From positions 150,338-214,337 of the forward strand of contig SUXH01000001.1 of assembly GCA_015061055.1 (NCBI GenBank): a stretch of DNA of 64,000 nucleotides, in the 5' to 3' direction. This DNA comes from Bacteroidales bacterium. GTDB lineage: Bacteria > Bacteroidota > Bacteroidia > Bacteroidales > Muribaculaceae. The position numbers and the translations under genes are program-made. Below, piece after piece: positions 55,769-62,934 of the stretch. The notes under the pieces are model-generated. The model ran no database searches and was not told the DNA's origin. It saw only the letters and a program-made list of their open reading frames with translations. The stretch's first letter is position 1. Every line of letters begins with the position of its first letter.

Positions 55769-57517
55769 ATGGGAAATGATGAATTGATTAAATCTGTTAC
55801 CGCGAAAGCCACAACATGGCTAAGTGCTGATTATGATGAAGAAACTCGTGCCGAAGTACAAAAAATGCTTGATAGCGAAGATAAAACAGAGCTAATAGAG
55901 TGTTTTTACAAAGACTTGGAATTTGGTACAGGTGGATTGCGTGGTATTATGGGCGTTGGCTCAAATCGTATGAACATTTACACTGTAGGTTCTGCAACAC
56001 AAGGTCTTGCAAATTACTTGAAAGATGCATTCAAGGATAAAGAAGAAATCAAGGTTGTTGTGGGACACGATGTACGCAATAACAGCCGTAAATTTGCTGA
56101 AATTACAGCAAACATTTTCTCGGCAAATGGAATTAAAGTGTATTTATTTGAAGATTGTCGCCCTACTCCTGAAATTTCGTTTGCAATTCGTGAACTTGGT
56201 TGCCAAAGCGGTGTGGTGATTACAGCATCACACAATCCTAAGGAATATAATGGATATAAAGCATACTGGGAAGATGGTGCTCAAATGGTAGCTCCTCACG
56301 ATACTAATACTATCGACTATGTAAATAAGATACAAGGAGTGAGCGAAATTAAGTTTGAAGGCAATCCGGAACTTATTACTATAATTGGTGAAGATGTAGA
56401 TAAGATTTATCTTGATAGAATCAAGACATTATCATTGAGTCCTGATGTTATCGCGCGCCAAAAGGATATGAAGATTGTGTATACTCCTATCCATGGTACA
56501 GGTAAAAATCTTATACCTCGTTCGCTTGCACTATGGGGCTTTGAAAATGTGATTCACGTTCCTGAACAAGATATTCAAAGTGGAGATTTCCCTACTGTTG
56601 AATCACCAAATCCAGAAGTTCCTTCTGCTATGGCTATGGCTATAGAAAAAGCTAAAGAAGTTGATGCTGATATTATTATGGCATCCGACCCTGATGCTGA
56701 CCGCGTGGGTGTCGTTGTTAAGAACTTGAAGGGTGAATATGAATTGCTTAATGGTAATCAAATTGTGATGATTTTCTTGTATTATTTGATGCAAAGAAAT
56801 CAAGAACTTGGAACACTTACAGGCAAAGAATATATCGTTAAGACTATTGTAACAACGGATACAGTAAAGAAAATCGCCGACAAGCAAAACATAAAGATGT
56901 ATGACTGTTATACAGGTTTCAAGTGGATTGCTACGGTGATGAGAGAAAACGAAGGCAAAGCTCGTTATCTTGGTGGTGGTGAAGAAAGTTATGGTTTCTT
57001 GGCTGAAGATTTCGTACGTGATAAGGATGCTGTTTCGGCTGTATCATTGATGGCTGAAATTGCTGCTTGGGGTAAAGAAAAAGGTATGGATATGAATGCA
57101 ATGTTGATTGACATTTATAAGACTTACGGTTATTCTAAGGAGAAAGGAGTGTCACTTGTACGTAGGGGTAAATCAGGTGCAGAAGAAATTGCCGCAATTA
57201 TGAAGCAATTCCGCGAAAACCCATTGAAGACCCTTGCCGGTTCTACTGTAGTGGTTGTTAAGGATTTTGCAAGTCTTGAAGCAAAAAATACGCTAACCGG
57301 AGACGTTGAAAAGCTTGATATGCCAGTTACATCAAATGTATTGCAGTATTTTACTGAAGATGGAACAAAGGTGTCTATCCGTCCATCGGGTACTGAACCT
57401 AAGATTAAATTCTATATGGAAGTACATGGTAAGTTGGAAAGTGCTGAAGCATACGAAGCAACAAATGTAGCTGCTGAAGAAAAACTTGCTGTAATTGCAA
57501 AGGAATTAGGTATTTAA
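55769..57517 (+). CDS. pgm: Phosphoglucomutase/phosphomannomutase (phospho-sugar mutase)
   Basis: This 582-aa alpha-D-phosphohexomutase interconverts sugar 1- and 6-phosphates. The active phosphoserine is S154 in TASHNP. The metal loop is DPDADR, the sugar loop GGGEESYGF, and the phosphate-binding loop RPSGTEPKIKFY. All four domains are present and the length is usual. It is the last clear housekeeping gene before accessory content begins, and it has its own promoter and terminator. Confidence 0.94.
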   Translation: MGNDELIKSVTAKATTWLSADYDEETRAEVQKMLDSEDKTELIECFYKDLEFGTGGLRGIMGVGSNRMNIYTVGSATQGLANYLKDAFKDKEEIKVVVGHDVRNNSRKFAEITANIFSANGIKVYLFEDCRPTPEISFAIRELGCQSGVVITASHNPKEYNGYKAYWEDGAQMVAPHDTNTIDYVNKIQGVSEIKFEGNPELITIIGEDVDKIYLDRIKTLSLSPDVIARQKDMKIVYTPIHGTGKNLIPRSLALWGFENVIHVPEQDIQSGDFPTVESPNPEVPSAMAMAIEKAKEVDADIIMASDPDADRVGVVVKNLKGEYELLNGNQIVMIFLYYLMQRNQELGTLTGKEYIVKTIVTTDTVKKIADKQNIKMYDCYTGFKWIATVMRENEGKARYLGGGEESYGFLAEDFVRDKDAVSAVSLMAEIAAWGKEKGMDMNAMLIDIYKTYGYSKEKGVSLVRRGKSGAEEIAAIMKQFRENPLKTLAGSTVVVVKDFASLEAKNTLTGDVEKLDMPVTSNVLQYFTEDGTKVSIRPSGTEPKIKFYMEVHGKLESAEAYEATNVAAEEKLAVIAKELGI

Positions 57518-57540
57518 AGTATAATAAATGCTAAAAACGA

Positions 57541-57571
57541 AAGGCGATGCGATATTTGCATCGCCTTTTTT
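57541..57571 (+). terminator. Terminator of pgm
   Basis: A perfect 10-bp stem (57541-57550 with 57558-57567) around a 7-nt loop and followed by a T-run. Confidence 0.85.
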
Positions 57572-57730
57572 ATTCTAACAATATTTTTTAGTGTAACTTT
57601 TTCAAGAAAAGATAACTCGCTTAGAATAAATCGGTTGGTCGGATTGCTTGAAAATTGGGTAACGAGATAGCAACCGTTCGTATTTCTGAGTTCTTCATTG
57701 TTATGCTACAATGTGATAACCCCTGATGCT

Positions 57731-57760
57731 ACAAAGGTACAAAAAGAAATGCAGACGAAA
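57731..57760. repeat. Copy 1 of a gene-junction repeat
   Basis: The 15 bases 57731-57745 (acaaaggtacaaaaa) are identical to 58946-58960, and both are followed by cagacgaaa within 8 bases. CAAAGGTA inside it (57732-57739) is a -7 box facing left, where no gene follows. Confidence 0.6.
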
Positions 57761-57794
57761 GAGTATGATGATAATCTTCTTTTCGTCTGCATTT
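57747..57794 (-). terminator. Terminator of the DUF1016 nuclease gene
   Basis: A 14-bp stem (57747-57760 with 57781-57794) around a 20-nt loop, with a U-tract in the minus direction (57741-57745). Confidence 0.7.
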
Positions 57795-57797
57795 TAA

Positions 57798-58928
57798 TTA
57801 TAGCAATTTTTTCAGTTCTTCGATATCGGGTAGTGCATTGCGTAATCGTTCGGGCATATCTTTTGTTGCCCTATAAGTTGCAACACCCATAGGCTTGTCA
57901 TAGTCTCGGATAGCAAACTCTACAAACGACTGGTTTATATCGCGACATAACAGGATGCCAATTGCTGGGTTTTCGTGTGGTTTCCTTACATATGTATCAA
58001 GAGCCGACAGATATGTACTCAGTTGACCCAAGTATGAAGAACGGAATTTCCCTGATTTTAGCTCGACGGCAACAAGTGAGTTAAGTTCTCGATTGAAGAA
58101 AAGCAAATCAACAAACATTTCCTCTCCCGAAACCTCCAATCTATATTGGTTACCTACGAAAATAAAATCCTGTCCAAAGGTTAGGATAAACCTTTTGATG
58201 TTATCCACAATAGACTTTTCGAGCACTCGCTCGTTCAAATCTTCATCTTGTGTATCAAGTTCTTCAACATTGATAAAATCCAACAAGTATTCATCTTTGA
58301 ATGCGTTCACAGCTTTTAATGCTTGTTGTGCGCTCGGTATTGTAGTAGTGAAATTATTGGGAAGCGTTCCTCTGTGATTGTATAAATCGGCTTTGAGATA
58401 GTCTCTCAAAGTGTACTTATTCCAGAATCGTGTCGCAGATTCGTGTATATAAAACAAACGAGCTTCCAAGGTCTTTGCTTTTGCCATAATCTCAATATGA
58501 TGACTGAAACCAATGGCAAAGAAATCAGACCAATTAAATTCGTCAGCCATCGGCTGGCGAATTTCCACAAGCAGGAGATTTTCGTTAAGTTCTGATTCGC
58601 TAACTACGGTTAGCGTTTTCAAATCGTCAGCCGATGGCTGGCGATTTATCACAGGCGACCACTCTTCATAGAATGAACGCATATTCTTAATATTGGATGC
58701 CGAAAAGCCTCTAAGTCCAGGCAATTCCTTATGCAATTGTTGGCTGATAGTTTCTATCGCCCCCTTGCCCCAAAAACCATTACGGGAGTTTTCAGAGACA
58801 TATTTACCAATACCATAATACAATGATAATTGCTCCTTATTAACTGAAGATGCGGCACGATACTGACTACGCAATATCGCCTCTTTGATAACTTTTACGG
58901 CATCGGTGTATGCTTGTAAATCGCTCAT
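57798..58928 (-). CDS. DUF1016 / PDDEXK nuclease-domain protein (YhcG type)
   Basis: This is a DUF1016 protein of about 376 aa. The helical N-terminal domain has KEQLSLYYGIGKYVSENSRNGFWGKGAIETIS. The C-terminal PD-(D/E)XK nuclease core has Asp in EMFVDLLFFN and ExK in VAVELKSGKFR. The frame is open to 58982, but the -7 box at 58947-58954 puts the start at 58928 (MSDLQAYTDAVKVIK). A low-complexity linker (about residues 90-135) is encoded by palindromic DNA and holds two RQPxAD repeats. Family members are common in mobile islands. A restriction or defence role is inferred. Confidence 0.85.
   Translation of the reverse strand: MSDLQAYTDAVKVIKEAILRSQYRAASSVNKEQLSLYYGIGKYVSENSRNGFWGKGAIETISQQLHKELPGLRGFSASNIKNMRSFYEEWSPVINRQPSADDLKTLTVVSESELNENLLLVEIRQPMADEFNWSDFFAIGFSHHIEIMAKAKTLEARLFYIHESATRFWNKYTLRDYLKADLYNHRGTLPNNFTTTIPSAQQALKAVNAFKDEYLLDFINVEELDTQDEDLNERVLEKSIVDNIKRFILTFGQDFIFVGNQYRLEVSGEEMFVDLLFFNRELNSLVAVELKSGKFRSSYLGQLSTYLSALDTYVRKPHENPAIGILLCRDINQSFVEFAIRDYDKPMGVATYRATKDMPERLRNALPDIEELKKLL
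58536..58564. repeat. Palindrome A inside the DUF1016 gene
   Basis: Arms 58536-58548 and 58552-58564 pair nearly perfectly around a 3-nt centre. The coding product is the second RQPMADEF peptide. Confidence 0.7.
58598..58615. repeat. Palindrome B inside the DUF1016 gene
   Basis: Perfect 7-bp arms (58598-58604 with 58609-58615) around the 4-nt loop tacg, between palindromes A and C. Confidence 0.65.
58621..58647. repeat. Palindrome C inside the DUF1016 gene
   Basis: Same core as palindrome A with the central bases inverted. The coding product is the first RQPSADDL peptide, so A and C are likely copies. Confidence 0.7.
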
Positions 58929-58945
58929 ATGCATATTATTTGCCA

Positions 58946-58973
58946 ACAAAGGTACAAAAAATACAGACGAAAA
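58946..58973. repeat. Copy 2 of a gene-junction repeat
   Basis: It matches copy 1 at 57731 in the 15-base core and the following cagacgaaa. Here it serves as promoter of the DUF1016 gene and part of the DUF262 gene terminator. Confidence 0.6.
58947..58954 (-). promoter_or_regulatory. -7 promoter box of the DUF1016 gene
   Basis: CAAAGGTA reads TACCTTTG on the minus strand, 18 bases upstream of the start at 58928. Confidence 0.65.
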
Positions 58974-58997
58974 TAAAACCAATAATTATTTTCGTCT
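58965..58997 (-). terminator. Terminator of the DUF262 gene
   Basis: A perfect 12-bp stem (58965-58976 with 58986-58997) around a 9-nt loop, with a U-tract beyond it. Confidence 0.75.
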
Positions 58998-59010
58998 ATA
59001 CTTTATGGAT

Positions 59011-60759
59011 TTATATGTTATCTAAACACCAAATTTCCTTTGCAGCCTGAATGATTTTCTCACGTCGCCTTTTTATGCAATCCTTATCCCATACTGGATT
59101 ATCCTTATCTTCAACGAACTCAATAATCTCTTTCTGTTGGTACAATAAATTATCACTACCATAAACTTTTAATTTCAGTGCGAATGGTTTATTGCCAAGA
59201 GAACTGTTTTGACTTCCAGCCATTAACATAAGATTGCCAACGCTATTCATATATTCTCCAGAGACTATGCCTTGTTGAGGATTGTCTTTATCTTCATATA
59301 TACCATAACCGTTTTCTAATGGACTTGATTGAGTTTGAGGGGCAATATGCTCAATACTTTCATTAGATATTACATCTGAGAAGCATATTTTGGGGTTAGG
59401 ATAGTTCTTACAACACAGGTACTGCTCATATCTCCATAAAAGATAATTATCAACTCTATTGCCATAAAACCAACCACTCTTGATATGTTCGAGCATTTGC
59501 TTGTCACTCCAATATCCCCACCACCAATCGTTGTTTAGTTTCCAAACTGCAGTATCAATCATTTGGCTAAAACCATCGGGATTTGTTGTCTTTGGAATGA
59601 TTTGTTGCATACGACTTATAATATCAGCTCTACCTCCTCTTATTAGTGAGCGGAAAGTTATATTTTCCATAAGTTTAATGACTCTATCGAAAAGTTCTTT
59701 GCTTACATTCGATAATTTTGCCTTAATCAATATGGGATAAGAGATTGCCATATTTTTAAGATTCTTCAAATTGGCGGTATAGAAACTATTGTCATGCTCT
59801 ATCTGATTTACAATTTGGAAAGATTTTGATAATCCGTTTACAAACTGTTTAATTCTTTCAAATTGCTCCTCTTTGGAACAGGCATTTATCCATGCTTTAA
59901 TCTCGTAAACAACATTTTCACTATAATATCCCTTCGGACCAATTGCCCTCCAATAATAACCAAGTACACTATCTTCGTCAACAGATACCAAGACTATATA
60001 GCGATAAATATCCTCAAATGCCCTTTCAATATAAGTAATTCCACTTTCATGCTCAAATGTTTCAAATGGAGTTCTGTAAATCTGTAGCATAAAATACGCT
60101 TTCAGAATTTCAAGATTAGAAAGTCTTTTACCTCTATCATTTTGATAGGCAAAAATCTGACAAGCCTGTAATTTGTCTTTTACCACAAATGTGGTTATCG
60201 AAGCATTTTCTAAAGATGAAACATACGACAGTATATCATCTATTGTACATTCTTTGAGCCATTCTTCAAAAAAACATAAAGCCCGATGGATTGCAACCTT
60301 CGATTTGGAGGTCAAATCATCGTTTGACACATTATTATGATGCTCAATAATAGTATCAATAAAGAAATTATTGTCATATTCGACCGTAGCAAATTTTTGT
60401 CTATTATGCCTACTGTCTTTCAGATAATAGTCCGAAACATCTAAAAGCAAGTCTTGTATAATTTCTTTCTTGTCGGTTATAATCCATTCCGATTCTCTGC
60501 TTTTTATAACATATAAAAACGCACTGAAGAAGATAATACTTGTTGTAAGTCGTTGTTGTCCGTCAATTACATAAAAAGTATCTCCATCTTGCTCAAATAA
60601 AAAGTGACCTAAATAATAATCACTGCCAGCACACTCTTGAAGGTCTTCTCTAAATTGAGAAAACTGTCTTTTATCCCATGTGTATGCCCTTTGATAAGCA
60701 GGGATGATAAAACGAATATTTCGCCTCCCGAATAGGGCTTTTATTGTTGTAGATTCCAT
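59011..60759 (-). CDS. DUF262-DUF1524 (GmrSD/SspE-like) nuclease protein
   Basis: This 582-aa protein has an N-terminal DUF262 ParB-like NTPase domain. PAYQRAYTW (20-28) and IDGQQRLTT (65-73) are its signature motifs. The C-terminal DUF1524 HNH-type nuclease has EHIAPQ (470-475) and the NLMLMAGSQNSSLGNKPF helix. This is the two-domain architecture of type IV restriction GmrSD and of SspE, which recognise modified or phosphorothioated DNA. No Ssp or Dnd partners are in the window. It lies 12 bases after the 101-aa repeat gene, so the two share a transcript. A defence role is inferred. Confidence 0.88.
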   Translation of the reverse strand: MESTTIKALFGRRNIRFIIPAYQRAYTWDKRQFSQFREDLQECAGSDYYLGHFLFEQDGDTFYVIDGQQRLTTSIIFFSAFLYVIKSRESEWIITDKKEIIQDLLLDVSDYYLKDSRHNRQKFATVEYDNNFFIDTIIEHHNNVSNDDLTSKSKVAIHRALCFFEEWLKECTIDDILSYVSSLENASITTFVVKDKLQACQIFAYQNDRGKRLSNLEILKAYFMLQIYRTPFETFEHESGITYIERAFEDIYRYIVLVSVDEDSVLGYYWRAIGPKGYYSENVVYEIKAWINACSKEEQFERIKQFVNGLSKSFQIVNQIEHDNSFYTANLKNLKNMAISYPILIKAKLSNVSKELFDRVIKLMENITFRSLIRGGRADIISRMQQIIPKTTNPDGFSQMIDTAVWKLNNDWWWGYWSDKQMLEHIKSGWFYGNRVDNYLLWRYEQYLCCKNYPNPKICFSDVISNESIEHIAPQTQSSPLENGYGIYEDKDNPQQGIVSGEYMNSVGNLMLMAGSQNSSLGNKPFALKLKVYGSDNLLYQQKEIIEFVEDKDNPVWDKDCIKRRREKIIQAAKEIWCLDNI

Positions 60760-60771
60760 AGTGTTATTAAA

Positions 60772-61077
60772 TCAGCGGACAGGGCGTGTATTTATCTTTT
60801 TGCCCAACATGTCGTATGTTTCTAACCATGAACCTTTTCTTAGGATAAAAGTATCACCAGAAATACTAACAAAGGTTCCTGTATGGTCTGGAAGGGTTTT
60901 GTATTTTTTCCCAGATTCATCATATAACTCATACCATGAACCTTTGTGAACGATAAAAAAACGAGTTCCCCAACCGAGCAACATTCCAATATGTTCTGGT
61001 AATGTTTTCTGCTTTTTTCCTCTTTCGTCATAGATTTCATACCAACTACCATGACGCTCAATCATTGAAATTGCCAT
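60772..61077 (-). CDS. Small three-repeat protein (GSWxExYDxxGKK repeats)
   Basis: I do not recognise a named family. The 101-aa protein has three units of about 36 residues. The first two are full (9-44, 45-80) and the third is cut (81-101). Each starts with GSWYE(I/L)YDE(R/S)GKK or a near variant and continues KTLP(E/D)H(I/T)G. The pattern suggests a small beta-repeat fold, such as a short SH3-like or WD-like strand repeat. There is no signal peptide. It is first in a transcript with the DUF262-DUF1524 gene and follows a structured leader of about 260 nt. Confidence 0.7.
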   Translation of the reverse strand: MAISMIERHGSWYEIYDERGKKQKTLPEHIGMLLGWGTRFFIVHKGSWYELYDESGKKYKTLPDHTGTFVSISGDTFILRKGSWLETYDMLGKKINTRPVR

Positions 61078-61100
61078 TGTAAATAATCTCCTACCCTACG

Positions 61101-61280
61101 ATTCCTACAAGGTCTTTTTGATTAATATAGAAGCGTGGAACCGTATGCCACGTCTTTATGTGAAGGTGGTAGGAATACCTCTGTGTACAGATGTGGTTAT
61201 AACAGCCCCACGCTATATGCATGGAGACCATTATATCATCTCTTGTACACAGTGATTAAGTTTCCTACGCTTTTCACATA
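61101..61280 (-). ncRNA. Candidate structured leader RNA of the repeat-protein/DUF262 transcript
   Basis: On the minus strand this is the 5' leader between the promoter box at 61345 and the ATG at 61077. Three nested helices are visible: 61157-61164 with 61273-61280 (8 bp), 61169-61175 with 61262-61268 (7 bp), and 61181-61189 with 61244-61252 (9 bp). They enclose a further hairpin at 61214-61235. Two alternative helices compete with them: 61101-61108 with 61169-61176, and 61132-61138 with 61208-61214. That arrangement is like an attenuator or riboswitch. I match it to no named RNA family. Confidence 0.5.
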
Positions 61281-61344
61281 CAAGAAGAAGACATAACGCC
61301 TCTTTTTATCAAATGTCTTGGATAGAGTTGCCTCAATCCAGTTG

Positions 61345-61352
61345 CAAAATTA
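61345..61352 (-). promoter_or_regulatory. -7 promoter box of the repeat-protein/DUF262 transcript
   Basis: CAAAATTA reads TAATTTTG on the minus strand. It predicts a leader of about 260 nt, much longer than the 20-90 nt of other genes here. Confidence 0.5.
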
Positions 61353-61411
61353 GTAAAAAGTCGTAATAATAAGCACTCTACAGGCTAATAATTGCGATTT
61401 AGGGGTGTGTT

Positions 61412-62788
61412 TTATAGTTTCAGCCCTCGATTTTGGCTTCTTCTGCTTGTTGGTAATCCCAATGCTTTCATAAACTCATCTTTCTTGCGCTTGAACCACG
61501 AATGGCGTGAAACTCCATCGATATTGAGGTCAAAATGTCCCTCTCTATCTTGTTTGAGGGAGCAAATAGCACCATTAGCCGAAAAGGATTGGTTATGTTC
61601 CGATGAGTAAAGTTTACCTGTAACAGATACATCTTTGAATGTACATAATTTCCGTATGAGGTCGTCTGTAAAGCCCATCTTTTCGCTGAGGTATTTAATC
61701 ATCGGCATCAGTTTCTCCACATAAGGGAAGTAGTAGAGAATCTTGTTGATGTAATCCGATTGCTTGCGGTTCTCCTCTTCGTAAGACCTCTTAACCTCCT
61801 GTATCTGCCGTTGGTGTTCCACCTGCATTTGCTTGATATTGGATTGCAGTTGCTCAATAGTCTCATCTCGGATGGCTATCTCATCTTTCAAGTCCTCGTT
61901 CTTGCGTTCCAATGATTTCATCTTACCGCTGCCGAAAAGAGAACTAACACCGCTTGCAAGGGCTGTGGCTGCATCGGTGGCTACGCTTTTGAGTTTGTCG
62001 GTGCGTATCTCCGATTTCACCTGTTTGAGTTCTTGCTCGGCAAGATCTATCTGGTGTTCCTTATGCTCCCGTTCAGCCTCAATGCGTTCAAGTTCGGCAC
62101 GCTGTTTCTCGATGATGAAGTCATTACGCTCCAAATGCTCTTTGCCCGTCTCTGCTTTGGATTGCCCTCGTTCCATTGATAGGATTTCAGATAACAAAGT
62201 CTGCATCTGTGTCATATCATCATCGTTGAGTTTGTAACTCTTTCCTGTTTCGTGGTTCATCCAATCGAATACGATATGTGCGTGGTAGTTCGGCTTAAAC
62301 CATCTGCCACCGATTTGAAAACTCTCTTTATCGTCTGCATCGGGCTTGCCTCTCAGCCAATGCCCCTCGTCTTTGTGTAGGAATATTTGAAGCGGTGTAA
62401 TACCCCAACGCTGTTGGCACTCCTCACCAAATCTGCGGACATCCTCCAATGTCGTGTCGGACTTTATGAGTAACACGCCCTCACGAATGGGTGAGCATCC
62501 TGCCACCTTGATAATCTTGCCACTTTTGGTTTTGCGTTCTCGCTCTTTCTCCTGCATCGCTCGTCCCGTCTTAGCCTTTACCATCTGCTTGATGTTATCA
62601 TAATGCGTCTGCAAATCGTAGTCACCAGTGAGTGGGTTTATCCAATGCTCGTTGTCGGCAACGAGTTCGGGAATGAGGTAGATTTTCGACTCTCCGATGT
62701 TACGCATATATTCGGGAGTTCTAAGGTTGTGAGCCTCGCTTGATGATATGTTGCAAGGCTTGATATGTATGCTGCTTTTTATTGCCAT
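61412..62788 (-). CDS. MobV family relaxase (mobilization protein)
   Basis: This 458-aa Mob/Pre-type relaxase nicks oriT to start conjugal transfer with helper transfer functions. The N-terminal domain starts MAIKSSIHIKPCNIS and SEAHNLR. The metal/catalytic motif is H138-K-D140-E141-G-H143 with PNYHAHIVFDW (H169, H171) after it. A long coiled coil follows (about 210-350). The order primase-relaxase and the direction are as in NBU1-type integrative mobilizable elements. The base composition is clearly more GC-rich than the host genes. Confidence 0.9.
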   Translation of the reverse strand: MAIKSSIHIKPCNISSSEAHNLRTPEYMRNIGESKIYLIPELVADNEHWINPLTGDYDLQTHYDNIKQMVKAKTGRAMQEKERERKTKSGKIIKVAGCSPIREGVLLIKSDTTLEDVRRFGEECQQRWGITPLQIFLHKDEGHWLRGKPDADDKESFQIGGRWFKPNYHAHIVFDWMNHETGKSYKLNDDDMTQMQTLLSEILSMERGQSKAETGKEHLERNDFIIEKQRAELERIEAEREHKEHQIDLAEQELKQVKSEIRTDKLKSVATDAATALASGVSSLFGSGKMKSLERKNEDLKDEIAIRDETIEQLQSNIKQMQVEHQRQIQEVKRSYEEENRKQSDYINKILYYFPYVEKLMPMIKYLSEKMGFTDDLIRKLCTFKDVSVTGKLYSSEHNQSFSANGAICSLKQDREGHFDLNIDGVSRHSWFKRKKDEFMKALGLPTSRRSQNRGLKL

Positions 62789-62934
62789 AGTTCTTTGATT
62801 TTATTGGTTACAATTAGGTCTTTGTTTGCTCGTTTCCGCTGTTGGGGTTCTTAGGGGCAATGCCCATAAGCGGAGTGCAGAGAGGTCACTCTGCCCCACA
62901 ACTACACATCAGCGAAGCGTGTAGTTATAGTGGG
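62789..62934. other. Hairpin-rich gap upstream of the relaxase gene, candidate oriT
   Basis: It holds three inverted repeats: 62855-62865 (5-bp arms), 62877-62894 (gcagag/ctctgc) and 62900-62926 (8-bp arms, 11-nt loop). The last is next to the primase stop and may also act as a terminator. MobV relaxases usually act on an oriT just upstream of their gene, so this is the natural candidate. Confidence 0.45.

Noticed and set aside
57572..57730. tRNA gene as the integration target of the mobilizable element
   Set aside because: No cloverleaf, T-loop consensus or CCA end could be found.
58536..58647. CRISPR array
   Set aside because: The repeats are three palindromes of different sequence and spacing inside a coding frame, with no spacer pattern and no cas genes.
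60840..61061. 73-codon minus-strand frame overlapping the repeat protein
   Set aside because: It is a frame-shifted reading of the same repeats. The 101-aa frame keeps the exact repeat periodicity and a 12-base spacing to the next gene.
61101..61280. Retron msr-msd, omega RNA or group II intron as the identity of the structured leader
   Set aside because: No reverse transcriptase, IscB/TnpB-type protein or intron-encoded protein lies within reach in the window, and no domain V-like hairpin is seen.
61833..62237. 134-codon Ser-rich frame opposite the relaxase coiled coil
   Set aside because: Ser/Cys-rich shadows are expected opposite Glu/Lys-rich coiled coils. There is no other support.
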